Shown here in pieces: positions 45,618 through 54,074 of a DNA stretch of 64,000 nt. The position numbers and the translations under genes are program-made. The notes under the pieces were generated by a model that made no database searches, had not been told where the DNA came from, and saw nothing but the letters and a program-made list of their open reading frames with translations. Numbering within the stretch: the first letter of the stretch is position 1; each line of letters opens with the position of its first letter. Origin of the DNA: Micavibrio sp. UBA6212 (GTDB lineage Bacteria > Pseudomonadota > Alphaproteobacteria > Micavibrionales > Micavibrionaceae); contig DISK01000003.1 of NCBI GenBank assembly GCA_002421905.1, positions 70,851 to 134,850 of the forward strand, written 5' to 3'.

Positions 45618-47498
45618 TTAAATATCGATCCGGCTACCGATTTCCATCACACGTTTGCTGGGCAGATTATAGTAATCAGCAGCAGATGAGGCGTTCTTGG
45701 TCAACCATGAGAAAAGATGTTCTCTCCAGATGGCCATCCCCGGAATGCTGGTCGGGATAACGGTTTCCCGTCCAATGAAATAGGTCACGGCATCGGTGTC
45801 GATTTTTAATCCGTGGATATGTTCTTTCATTAATTCCTTTGGAACATCTATTTCATCCATAAATCCGTACCGGATGGTGATCCGGTAAAAATCCTGTCCC
45901 AGATTGACAACGCGAATACGGTCTTCTTCCATGACGTATGATTTTTCATCAATTACGACGTGAAGGAAGTAATTTGTCTTATGCAAGACCTTATTGTGTT
46001 TCAGGTTCTGTAGCAGTGGGACAGGAATGCCGTCATTCAAATTGTACATATAGATCGCAGATCCAGGTACACGGGTAAAGTTGTCGCAATAGTCGCGGAA
46101 AAAGACATCTACAGGCATCGAATCCTTGCGAAGTTTTTGCAAAACCAGTTGGCGGCCACGTTTCCATGTCGTCAGCAGGATAAAGATGACTGTTCCCAAA
46201 AGAAGCGGGAACCATCCTCCATGGACAATTTTTGTGGCGGTCGCCAGAAAGAAGGACGTATCCACAACCAATAAGGTGCCCACGGTCGCGATGGCCAGCG
46301 GACGTTTCCATTGCCACATTTTGAAGATCACGATACCGAGCAATAAAGTGTCGATCAGCATGGTACCGGTTACCGCGACACCATAAGCGTGCGCTAGATT
46401 GCTGGAAGACTGGAAGGTGATAACCAACAGGAAAACGAAGAACATCAGCATCCAGTTGATAAACGGAATGTAGATTTGCCCGATCTGGTCGTCCGAAGTG
46501 TGAATAATAGGCATACGGGGCAGGTAGCCGAGCCGGATGGCTTGCTGAGTAACCGAAAAGGCTCCGGAAATGACAGCCTGAGATGCGATGATGGTCGCGC
46601 AGGCGGCCAGTATCAGCAGCGGCCAGTTCATCCATTCGGGGGCCATACGGAAGAACGGATTTTCAAGGCCTTCCGGAGTTGAAAGGATAAATGCACCTTG
46701 CCCGAAATAATTGATCATCAGGGCAGGAAAGACAAGCGACACCCACGCGATACGGATCGGGTTTTTCCCGAAATGTCCCATATCTGCGTAGAGAGCTTCG
46801 GCTCCGGTCATTGCCAGCACGACGCTTCCCAAGGTCAGGAAGGCATACAGTTTGTCCTCCATAAAGAATGAAATGGCATAGTAAGGGTTGATCGCCTTGA
46901 GGACATAGGGGTTATCCCATATATGGACAAGACCAAGGCCGGCAATGGTTATAAACCACACACACATAATAGGGCCAAAAAGAACCCCGACATTTCCGGT
47001 TCCGAGTTTTTGAAAGGAAAACAGAAAAGCCAGAATTAAAATGGTAATTGGTAAAACATAGGGGGTGAGTTTCGGGGCAGCGACCTGCAAACCTTCAATC
47101 GAACTCATGATCGAGATGGCGGGGGTAATCATACTGTCGCCATAGAACAGGGCGGTGGCGAAAATTCCCAGAACCGGAACAGCCATGGCAATCCACTTTG
47201 TGTCATGGGAAAACCTGCTGGCGAGGGCGAACAGGGACAGGCTTCCGCCTTCACCCTTGTTATCGGCCCGCATCATCAGCAGCACATATTTGAACGTCAC
47301 GGTGATGGTTACAGACCAGAAAATAAGCGAGAGGACACCCAGAATATGGGCGAAGTCTGCTGCGAATTTGGCACCAAGAAACGATTCCTTGAATGCGTAT
47401 AAGGGGCTGGTTCCGATATCGCCATAGACAACACCAATGGCACCAACGACCAGTTTGGTTAATTGGGATTTATCAGTTGAGGCGGTATGTGAAGACAT
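45618..47498 (-). CDS. kup: Low-affinity potassium transporter Kup
   Basis: A 626-aa KUP-type K+/H+ symporter. The N-terminal signature VVGAIGVVYGDIGTSPLYAFKE is unmistakable. About twelve transmembrane helices follow (ALMINYFGQGAFIL, PFINWMLMFFVFLLVI), then a C-terminal cytosolic domain of about 170 residues (DVFFRDYCDNFTRVPGSAIYM). Located in the inner membrane. Nothing unusual in length. Confidence 0.97.
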   Translation of the reverse strand: MSSHTASTDKSQLTKLVVGAIGVVYGDIGTSPLYAFKESFLGAKFAADFAHILGVLSLIFWSVTITVTFKYVLLMMRADNKGEGGSLSLFALASRFSHDTKWIAMAVPVLGIFATALFYGDSMITPAISIMSSIEGLQVAAPKLTPYVLPITILILAFLFSFQKLGTGNVGVLFGPIMCVWFITIAGLGLVHIWDNPYVLKAINPYYAISFFMEDKLYAFLTLGSVVLAMTGAEALYADMGHFGKNPIRIAWVSLVFPALMINYFGQGAFILSTPEGLENPFFRMAPEWMNWPLLILAACATIIASQAVISGAFSVTQQAIRLGYLPRMPIIHTSDDQIGQIYIPFINWMLMFFVFLLVITFQSSSNLAHAYGVAVTGTMLIDTLLLGIVIFKMWQWKRPLAIATVGTLLVVDTSFFLATATKIVHGGWFPLLLGTVIFILLTTWKRGRQLVLQKLRKDSMPVDVFFRDYCDNFTRVPGSAIYMYNLNDGIPVPLLQNLKHNKVLHKTNYFLHVVIDEKSYVMEEDRIRVVNLGQDFYRITIRYGFMDEIDVPKELMKEHIHGLKIDTDAVTYFIGRETVIPTSIPGMAIWREHLFSWLTKNASSAADYYNLPSKRVMEIGSRIDI

Positions 47499-47561
47499 TG
47501 TGAGTCTATTTTTTTGTTTTTACTGTTGGTTGAGCGCTATTTTTTATAAATTTGACGGTCT

Positions 47562-48449
47562 TTATACCAAAATTTCACTTATATTGCCATGCATTATAAT
47601 ATGGCGAAGTTGATCGGGCTCCAAGCCCTTATTTCTTAGTTCCCGCAGGGTTAAGCCGTTATCCCGTTTGGAAAAGCGTTTGCCCTGAGCATCGGTCAAA
47701 AGAGCGTGATGGTGATATTCGGGGACATTGTACCCTAATATTTCTTGTAACAGGCGGTGCAGATGGGTTGCAAAAAACAGGTCTTGGCAGCGCGTTACCA
47801 GCGAAATATTTTGAAGATGATCGTCATGGGTGACGCACAGGTGATAGCTGGACGGCGTGTCCTTTCTGGCCAAGACCACATCCCCCAGAGTTGTCGTCAG
47901 CAGATTTGCTGTTGGTTCCTGTTTTCCCTTTATGCGGTCATGCCAGATCAGGCGGGATGCGGGGATACGCCGCAGAGATTCCGCCATATTCAGGCGCAAA
48001 GCATATGGTTTTCCGGACGATATTTTTTCTTCACGTTCGCCAGAAGACAGGTGAGCGCAGGTTTTGGGATAAACCAGCCCTTCGAGGCCGTGGGGGGCTG
48101 CATTGATGCTGGATATTTCTTCTTCAATATCTTTTCTGGTGCAAAAACACGGGTACAAGAGCCCTTGTTGTGTTAGGTGATCCAGTGTCTGCTGGTAGTC
48201 GGCAAAATGCTCGGATTGCCGACGGATCGGTTGTGCCCATTTGATGCCCAGCCACTTCAGATCTTCGATGATGGCGGACTCATATTCAGGTTTGCAGCGG
48301 GTCTGGTCGATGTCCTCAATGCGGAGAATAAAATTCTGGTCGTGTCCTTCGGCATCTTCCCACGCGCACCATGCGGAAAGTGCGTGGCCGACATGCAGGT
48401 ATCCGGTGGGACTGGGGGCAAAACGTGTTTTGAACAGGAATGGCGGCAT
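47562..48449 (-). CDS. gluQ: Glutamyl-Q tRNA(Asp) synthetase
   Basis: A 295-aa truncated glutamyl-tRNA synthetase paralogue. The HIGH-like motif is in PSPTGYLHVGHALSAW and the KMSKS-like in GKRFSKRDN. A zinc site of the GluQ type, C-x-C with a later Cys, is in YPCFCTRKD and YPKTCAH. The anticodon-binding half of GluRS is missing, as usual for GluQ, which glutamylates queuosine in tRNA-Asp. ATG 48449 is preferred over the GTG one codon upstream. Confidence 0.94.
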   Translation of the reverse strand: MPPFLFKTRFAPSPTGYLHVGHALSAWCAWEDAEGHDQNFILRIEDIDQTRCKPEYESAIIEDLKWLGIKWAQPIRRQSEHFADYQQTLDHLTQQGLLYPCFCTRKDIEEEISSINAAPHGLEGLVYPKTCAHLSSGEREEKISSGKPYALRLNMAESLRRIPASRLIWHDRIKGKQEPTANLLTTTLGDVVLARKDTPSSYHLCVTHDDHLQNISLVTRCQDLFFATHLHRLLQEILGYNVPEYHHHALLTDAQGKRFSKRDNGLTLRELRNKGLEPDQLRHIIMHGNISEILV

Positions 48450-48569
48450 CACGCGGTTATTCTAGTGTTATTTTTAAGATCTTGCCACTTGAAACTAATG
48501 CTTGCCATGTTATGAAAATATGTGTAGGGTGCGCCTGATTAATTAATGCAGGTCAGTCGGGAGTTTTTT

Positions 48570-48899
48570 ATGGAAGACAATTCAAAGGGTCGTTACTCTT
48601 CTTACAAAGTTGATTTTTTGGGAGATTTTGCGGGAGTGTCCCTTGTGTTAACCAATCCAAGGATAACCCAAAGTTCTGCGCAGGTTACCAAATATTGTCG
48701 TCGGGAGTTTCTTGTTGAAACATTGAGTGATACCTTCAGACAGGCTGATCTTGATCTTGCAATTCAACGCGAGACAGATGCCCCTACCTTGAATGTGATG
48801 ATGAAAGCCAAAGAAGCTTTGCAGGATTTTATTGCAAAGAACGGCGAAACCAATCCAAATGAGGCGATTGATTGGGCTGCGGAGCTTGATTACTCATAA
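48570..48899 (+). CDS. Hypothetical protein
   Basis: A protein of about 109 aa from ATG 48570 (MEDNSKGRYSSYKVDF), with CGGGAG upstream; a longer frame from 48546 exists. The first half is beta-like (GDFAGVSLVLTNPRIT) and the second helical (VMMKAKEALQDFIAKNG). No family recognised, no signal peptide. It is divergent from gluQ and precedes the LpxR-like gene by 71 bp, which probably has its own promoter. Confidence 0.62.
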   Translation: MEDNSKGRYSSYKVDFLGDFAGVSLVLTNPRITQSSAQVTKYCRREFLVETLSDTFRQADLDLAIQRETDAPTLNVMMKAKEALQDFIAKNGETNPNEAIDWAAELDYS

Positions 48900-48970
48900 T
48901 TTTCTCCCAATAATTTAGCTTGTGCCTTTCCCGAAATACTTTAGCGTAGTTCCGAGAAGGGATATTCCTC

Positions 48971-50062
48971 ATGAGAAAAAATTATTCTCTACCAGTTCTA
49001 TTATTTTTCTCTTATCTCACCCTGACCGGTGTTTTTGCAAGGTTCGCTTGTGCGGCCGAAGATTCTGATTCTCCTACGTCTTCATCTATCCCTCCCTCAG
49101 TTGGAGAGGCTATTGCCGAAAGCGCTGAAAAAAATGACAAGCATAGCTATTTGTCCCTGACACATGAGAATGATTTGTTGGCGGGGAGTGGTGATAAATT
49201 CTATACCAGCGGCATTCAGGCAACATATTTCAATATTGATTCAAAGCCGCCTTCGATTGTCCGGAAATTGGTTGATGATTGGGGTGGGTTTGATATCAGC
49301 TCTGCAACGTTGACTTCTTTTACTCTGGGGCAGAAAATTTTTACGCCCAGCAATATCAGAATTTCCACCCCACAACCGAATGAGCGGCCTTGGGCCGGAT
49401 GGTTGTATGGTACGATTGGTCTGGCCAATGTTTATGATCATCATGCCGATCAATTTGGTTTGACGCTGGGTATGGTGGGGCCAGCCTCTCTGGTTGAACA
49501 ATCACAAAAATTTATCCATAAACATTTATCCGATTCTCCGGAACCACAGGGATGGAACAATCAGATCCACACCGAACCGGGACTTATTCTGTCATGGGAC
49601 AGGCGGTGGCCAGTATGGGTGAATGCTGAATGGCAAGGATACAGGGTTCTTTTTGAACCTAATATTAGTCTGGCTGCAGGAAATATTTATACCTATGGTG
49701 GGGCAGGCATAACGATGACATTCGGCCCCGATCAAGGTGCGGTACAAGATACGCCGCCGCGTCTTACACCGTCTTTACCGGGAACGGGATATTTTGATGT
49801 CACGGATCGTGGCTGGAACTGGTATATGTTTACCGGATTGAATACGCGGCTGGTGGCACGGGATATTTTTCTCGACGGAAACACTTTCCGCGATAGTGCC
49901 CATATTGATAAAAAGAATGTTGTCGCCGATGCAAATGCTGGTTTGGCCTTGACGCTGGGGAATACTCGTATAGCTTATACGCTTGTTTACCGGACAAAAG
50001 AATTTGAAGGGCAAGATGATCCATCCATTTTTGGATCAATCTCTTTGACCCAGAGATTTTAG
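48971..50062 (+). CDS. LpxR-like lipid A deacylase family protein (DUF2219)
   Basis: A 363-aa outer-membrane protein. An N-terminal signal peptide (LPVLLFFSYLTLTGVFARFACA) is followed by SLTHENDLLAGSGDKFYTSG, the conserved start of the LpxR/DUF2219 barrel carrying its Asn and Asp metal/active-site residues. WDRRWPVWVNAEWQ and DGNTFRDSAHIDKK are further family motifs. The protein ends in Phe (ISLTQRF), as outer-membrane beta-barrels do. The family removes the 3' acyl chains of lipid A. It may modify the endotoxin in this organism. Confidence 0.88.
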   Translation: MRKNYSLPVLLFFSYLTLTGVFARFACAAEDSDSPTSSSIPPSVGEAIAESAEKNDKHSYLSLTHENDLLAGSGDKFYTSGIQATYFNIDSKPPSIVRKLVDDWGGFDISSATLTSFTLGQKIFTPSNIRISTPQPNERPWAGWLYGTIGLANVYDHHADQFGLTLGMVGPASLVEQSQKFIHKHLSDSPEPQGWNNQIHTEPGLILSWDRRWPVWVNAEWQGYRVLFEPNISLAAGNIYTYGGAGITMTFGPDQGAVQDTPPRLTPSLPGTGYFDVTDRGWNWYMFTGLNTRLVARDIFLDGNTFRDSAHIDKKNVVADANAGLALTLGNTRIAYTLVYRTKEFEGQDDPSIFGSISLTQRF

Positions 50063-50095
50063 TCCTTATTTCTATTAGTTTTTACAGGTTGTTTG

Positions 50096-50737
50096 ATGAA
50101 TATTTATACCCATGGCCCTTCATCCGGTCAGCCACCAAAATCTCTGGTCATTTTGCTCCACGGGTATGGATCGAATGGCGAAGATTTGATTTCTCTGGCA
50201 CCCTACTGGGATCGGGATGTGCCGGATGCCGTGTTTGTTTCGCCGGATGCGCCGTTCGGGTGCGAGATCGGATTCGGATATCAATGGTTCTCCCTGCAAA
50301 GTTGGGCACCTTTGGCGATGTTGTCCGCAGCCGAGCGGACGGCAGGCCTTCTCAACACTTTTATTGATGAACAAATGCAGGCCTATAATATTCCTGCTTC
50401 CAAAGTTGCTTTTGTCGGGTTTTCACAAGGGACGATGATGAGTTTGTTTGTAGCTCCTCGTCGCAAGGAACCGATTGCCGGTGTGCTTGGATTTTCCGGC
50501 GCGTTGTTGGGTGGAGAAGGGTTGATTGGACAGCAGAGTATTTCACGAACCAAAGTTCATCTTGTTCATGGTGAAATGGATCCAGTGGTGCCGGTCGGAG
50601 CATGGCTCCATGCCACCGAGACTTTGCGTCAGGCCGGCTTTGACGTGTCGGGGCATACGACCCCTGGCTTAGCACATAGCATTGATGAAAAAGGAATTCA
50701 CGAAGGCGGGGAATTCCTGAAAAGAATATTAACCTGA
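50096..50737 (+). CDS. Phospholipase/carboxylesterase family hydrolase
   Basis: A 213-aa alpha/beta hydrolase. LHGYGSNGEDLISLAPYW gives the oxyanion side. The nucleophile is in VGFSQGTMMS (G-x-S-x-G), the acid in HGEMDPVVP and the His in GLAHSID. The family includes acyl-protein thioesterase-like esterases of broad specificity. ATG 50096 is used; a TTG one codon earlier is possible. The 3' end overlaps a small convergent gene. Confidence 0.9.
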   Translation: MNIYTHGPSSGQPPKSLVILLHGYGSNGEDLISLAPYWDRDVPDAVFVSPDAPFGCEIGFGYQWFSLQSWAPLAMLSAAERTAGLLNTFIDEQMQAYNIPASKVAFVGFSQGTMMSLFVAPRRKEPIAGVLGFSGALLGGEGLIGQQSISRTKVHLVHGEMDPVVPVGAWLHATETLRQAGFDVSGHTTPGLAHSIDEKGIHEGGEFLKRILT

Positions 50738-50893
50738 TCCTGTCGCTTCAATCGTCAGGTCTTTGGATGTTTCTTTGCTCCTCTCGATGATGGTGGAAAA
50801 AGCAAGGAATGCCATTATCATAATCACAACAATCAATAGAAAAGTTCTCAGGGGAGGAGTCAGGGCAGAGAAAAGCCTCTTGAAAAACGACAT
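50729..50893 (-). CDS. Small single-helix membrane protein (54 aa)
   Basis: An open frame of 54 codons from ATG 50893 to TAA at 50729. The N-terminus is basic (MSFFKRLFSALTPPLR). A strongly hydrophobic stretch at about 18-33 (FLLIVVIMIMAFLAFS) follows, then a charged C-terminus (ERSKETSKDLTIE). The topology is N-in single-pass. A purine-rich AGAAAGAAG precedes the start. It overlaps the esterase gene by 9 bp, convergently. Not recognised; assigned from hydrophobicity and the absence of anything else in the gap. Confidence 0.5.
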   Translation of the reverse strand: MSFFKRLFSALTPPLRTFLLIVVIMIMAFLAFSTIIERSKETSKDLTIEATGSG

Positions 50894-51132
50894 GATATTT
50901 TCTTCTTTCTACCCATCTTATTTTTCATAGATTTTGCACCGCGGCAATATAATTTAACGAATTTATACACTGTACGACCCGTATCGTTTATAATAAAATC
51001 AGATGGAGTGAAAGGCCCGAATCGTGAGGACTTTGAACGATATAATAAGAAAATCCCAAATCAGCGGACGTTCCTGCGCCCCCTTCCTGTGTCGAGTCCA
51101 ACCTGAGTGCCATCTGAAAGAAGGAGTTGATT

Positions 51133-51807
51133 GTGGAGTATTATACGCCCGATATGATGCCAAGTCTGGTTCCCGCGCGCAACGACCCAACCGGGAGCTT
51201 TGCTGACAGGCTTGTCGATGAGTTTGTGGATGATTTTGTTGATACAGTGACGCCACTTGAGAGGTGTCCCGCATTGATCCTGAATGCTGATTTTCGACCT
51301 TTAAGTTATTATCCTTTATCTGTGTGGCCTTGGCAGGAAGCTGTTAAGGCCATTTTTCGAGATTCGGTGGTGGTGGTTTCAGAATATGATCATGTTGTTC
51401 GTTCTCCTCAGACAGAATTGAAATTACCTTCGGTCTTGGCACTTAAAGAATATGTGCCGATGACGCGATCTCCCGCCTTTACACGGTTTAATGTGTTCTT
51501 GCGCGATGCGTGGCAATGCCAGTATTGCGCCGGACATTTCAGGACGGACGAATTGACATTCGATCACGTTGTTCCGCGCTCGCGCGGAGGGCGGACAAGC
51601 TGGACAAATATTGTGGCATCTTGCCAGAGTTGCAACAAGCAAAAGGGAAGTGATTTGCCCGAAGAGTGCGGCATGATTCCTTTGCGCTCCCCGCGTCAAC
51701 CCTCCATTTATGAATTGCAGGATCGTGGCCGGAAATTTCCGCCCAACTTTTTGCACCAGAGCTGGATGGATTTTCTATACTGGGATAGTGAGCTTATTGA
51801 CCAGTAA
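51133..51807 (+). CDS. HNH endonuclease family protein
   Basis: About 224 aa. A C-terminal HNH domain has CQYCAGHFRTDELTFDHVVPRS and NIVASCQSCNKQKG, with two zinc-binding Cys pairs and the His in FDHVVPRS. The N-terminal half (ALILNADFRPLSYYPLSVW) is conserved in this HNH subfamily of alphaproteobacteria and cyanobacteria. GTG 51133 is preferred because AAGGAG ends six bases upstream. Cleavage target unknown; it is a core chromosomal gene in many relatives and is not obviously linked to the CRISPR island nearby. Confidence 0.88.
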   Translation: MEYYTPDMMPSLVPARNDPTGSFADRLVDEFVDDFVDTVTPLERCPALILNADFRPLSYYPLSVWPWQEAVKAIFRDSVVVVSEYDHVVRSPQTELKLPSVLALKEYVPMTRSPAFTRFNVFLRDAWQCQYCAGHFRTDELTFDHVVPRSRGGRTSWTNIVASCQSCNKQKGSDLPEECGMIPLRSPRQPSIYELQDRGRKFPPNFLHQSWMDFLYWDSELIDQ

Positions 51808-52339
51808 TGGTATCTTCCTGAAACTTTTTATTTCTGGTGCTGTAGAGGTATATAAAGCAGGCAACGCCAAGCCCTAGGCACATCATCACATTATAGTTGG
51901 CCATGGACAGGCCGAACAGATCCCATGGGATTTCATCACATCTTGTGACATCTGTTGATTGAATTCTGGCCATCAAATCTTCGATTGAGCCGGACATATC
52001 GGGCGTGGAACATCCTGAAAAACCTTTCCACCAGTGTCTTTCGACGCCGGAATGATAAAAGGCAACTCCGGAATTGACTAGAAAGAAAAATCCGGATAGT
52101 CCGATTACTGTTCGTGTCCATCCCAGACAGGCCATACCGATCAAGCCTAATCCTGCATTGAGAGCAAACGGAACCCGTTGTATAAGGCAGAGATCACAGG
52201 GTTTCAAGCCAAAGCCAAATTGGGAGATAAAGGCGGCAGCCAAGGACACAACAGATAGTCCTGCAATGAATATCGCAACCAGTCGTGGGGGGAGGAGGGA
52301 AAATAGACGTAAAAGATATGTGGTCACGATGCGCCTCAT
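51794..52339 (-). CDS. dsbB: Disulfide bond formation protein DsbB
   Basis: A 181-aa inner-membrane quinone-dependent oxidase that recharges DsbA. Four hydrophobic helices are present. The first periplasmic Cys pair is in KPCDLCLIQR (C-x-x-C); the second pair is in the loop GFSGCSTPDM and TRCDEIPWD. Length is typical. It converges on the HNH gene with a 14-bp overlap. It is the last core gene before the interrupted tRNA-Leu. Confidence 0.94.
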   Translation of the reverse strand: MRRIVTTYLLRLFSLLPPRLVAIFIAGLSVVSLAAAFISQFGFGLKPCDLCLIQRVPFALNAGLGLIGMACLGWTRTVIGLSGFFFLVNSGVAFYHSGVERHWWKGFSGCSTPDMSGSIEDLMARIQSTDVTRCDEIPWDLFGLSMANYNVMMCLGLGVACFIYLYSTRNKKFQEDTITGQ

Positions 52340-52507
52340 ATGGGGTTGTTGATGTCATTATAGGCCAAAATATCAATGATTCCAGTCTTTTGATGTGATT
52401 TTTGCTGTGGCATCGGAAAATCTATATTGTTTCAAAATTCGGACTTGAAATTGTGTGTGAGGCCAGTTATAAGATCGGTCTGTTTACTGACTGATATATT
52501 TTTAAGT

Positions 52508-52548
52508 GCGGGTGTGGTGGAATTGGTAGACGCGCTAGACTCAAAATC
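52508..52548 (+). pseudogene. 5' half of a tRNA-Leu(CAA) gene, interrupted
   Basis: The 41 bases match the 5' part of a bacterial tRNA-Leu: acceptor 5' strand GCGGGTG, D-arm, and anticodon arm CTAGA then loop CTCAAAA with anticodon CAA. The 3' strand of the anticodon stem is lost after two bases (TC followed by ACATT instead of TCTAG). No matching 3' half (expected to end in CACCCGC plus discriminator) is found in this window. It lies 118 bp upstream of the integrase start, so it marks a probable integration junction. Confidence 0.8.
52539..52547 (+). repeat. Candidate att core (anticodon loop)
   Basis: ACTCAAAAT here is repeated exactly at 54021-54029 in the complete tRNA-Leu. The two tRNA sequences also share AATTGGTAGACGCGC in the D-arm. 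Divergence in the broken copy begins one base after the core, so strand exchange in the anticodon loop is the simplest reading. Tyrosine integrases often use this position of tRNA genes. Confidence 0.45.
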
Positions 52549-52666
52549 ACATTCCCATAATTTTCACCTCAAAAAATCGTTATAAATCAATAGGTTAATC
52601 ATATTAACCTTTCTGTGCTACTCTTACACATGTCTTACACATTTTGGATTGCAGACAGGTCTAAGA

Positions 52667-53959
52667 ATGCCGATGGAAACGCATGATTTGATGGATGGAA
52701 AGCTGCACGTTTATCGACGTGAGAACAGTCGCTTTTGGCAATGTTCAACGTACTTAAACGGGCGCAATCATCGTGCCACTACCAAAGAAGAGAACATTGT
52801 TCTTGCCAAAGAATATGCGAAGGAATGGTATCTGGAGCGATATGTCGAAGCCAGCCGGATACGTCGTACACGGCTTCTCTCTCGACATTTGGCCCTACAT
52901 TTAGAGACGACTTTCGAAGATGATGTGCATTCTGATATGCCCATTCGTCGTGAACCCCAAAAGCCCAAAAAGATTACCCCAAAAGGGCCAACGTTTCGGC
53001 AGGCTTGTGAAAAGTTTTTAACTGAATATGAAGTGATTACAGAAGGCCAGCGCAATGAGGAATACGTGAAATCTCATGAAATGCGCATACGAGTCCATCT
53101 TATGCCCTTCTTTGGAGACAAGGCTTTGAGCGAGATCAATGCAGGACTTGTTCAAGAGTATCGTGTTCATCGACGTACAAACTCCTCTACCGGAAAACCT
53201 CCGTCACGTAGTGCGCTTCATCACGATACAGTTACACTTCGTTTGATCCTAAAGACAGCCCATCGCTACGGTTGGATTGATGCTGTGCCTGACATTTCTC
53301 CTCCGTACAAAACTTCCGGAAAAGTCACGCATCGGGCGTGGTTTTCTCCCGAAGAATATAAAATGTTATATGAGGCCACGCGTGAGCGTGCCAAAAATCC
53401 GAAGAAAGAGCGTTGGCGCGGTGTTTGTGAGGATTTACATGACTATGTTCTATTCATGGCCAATACTGGCCTGAGACCAGATGAAGCCGGACGGCTGGAA
53501 TATCGGGACGTCACGATCGTGACAGACCCGAACTTGAACGAACGTATCCTTGAAATCGAAGTGCGTGGTAAGCGCGGTGTTGGGTATTGCAAAAGTATGT
53601 CTGGGGCTGTTTTGCCGTTCCAGCGAATGATGCAACGTCATAAGGGAAAACCGACAGAGCAGATATTTGGCAAAACGCCGCGTGATTTGATCAATTCCAT
53701 TCTGGATGAGTTGAATATGAAGTTTGATAGGGACGGGAATGTCCGTACTGCCTATAGTTTGCGGCATACCTATATTTGTATGCGCTTGATGGAAGGTGCG
53801 GACATCTATCAAATTGCCAAGAATTGCCGTACCAGTGTTGAGATGATTGAAAAATATTATGCGTCTCATCTCAAAAACACGTTGGACACCTCTGCAATCA
53901 ATGTGCGCAAAACGGTAAAAAAACCCAAAAAAACCGATAAATCAGAGCTTGAAATTTGA
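52667..53959 (+). CDS. Tyrosine recombinase/integrase
   Basis: About 430 aa. Residues about 110-230 form a SAM-like core-binding domain (TFRQACEKFLTEYEVI, LHHDTVTLRLILKTAHRYG). The catalytic domain has the first Arg in ANTGLRPDEAGRL, the His-x-x-Arg region as YSLRHTYICMRLM and the nucleophilic Tyr in MIEKYYASHL. The length and an N-terminal arm-binding-like domain (RRENSRFWQCSTYLNGRNH) fit phage- and island-type integrases. ATG 52667 is chosen, with AGG seven bases upstream; the frame is open to a TTG at 52649. It sits directly between the tRNA fragment and the complete tRNA-Leu. Confidence 0.93.
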   Translation: MPMETHDLMDGKLHVYRRENSRFWQCSTYLNGRNHRATTKEENIVLAKEYAKEWYLERYVEASRIRRTRLLSRHLALHLETTFEDDVHSDMPIRREPQKPKKITPKGPTFRQACEKFLTEYEVITEGQRNEEYVKSHEMRIRVHLMPFFGDKALSEINAGLVQEYRVHRRTNSSTGKPPSRSALHHDTVTLRLILKTAHRYGWIDAVPDISPPYKTSGKVTHRAWFSPEEYKMLYEATRERAKNPKKERWRGVCEDLHDYVLFMANTGLRPDEAGRLEYRDVTIVTDPNLNERILEIEVRGKRGVGYCKSMSGAVLPFQRMMQRHKGKPTEQIFGKTPRDLINSILDELNMKFDRDGNVRTAYSLRHTYICMRLMEGADIYQIAKNCRTSVEMIEKYYASHLKNTLDTSAINVRKTVKKPKKTDKSELEI

Positions 53960-53989
53960 AATTAAGGCTGTTATAAAGTCCGCCTTGCT

Positions 53990-54074
53990 GCCCCTGTGGT
54001 GAAATTGGTAGACGCGCCGCACTCAAAATGCGGTATCGAAAGATGTGTTGGTTCGAGTCCGACCAGGGGCACCA
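53990..54074 (+). tRNA. tRNA-Leu (CAA)
   Basis: A complete 85-base tRNA-Leu with encoded CCA. Acceptor arms GCCCCTG and CAGGGGC pair fully. The anticodon stem is CCGCA/TGCGG with loop CTCAAAA, giving anticodon CAA. A class II variable arm and T-arm (TTGGTTCGAGTCCGACC) are present. Its acceptor and anticodon stems differ from those of the broken copy at 52508, so it is not the regenerated 3' half of that gene but a different tRNA-Leu(CAA). It begins 30 bp after the integrase stop. Confidence 0.95.

Noticed and set aside
52508..53989. Group I intron interrupting tRNA-Leu, as in some bacteria
   Set aside because: No matching 3' exon follows, no intron core is evident, and the intervening gene is a tyrosine integrase. 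Integration is the simpler reading.
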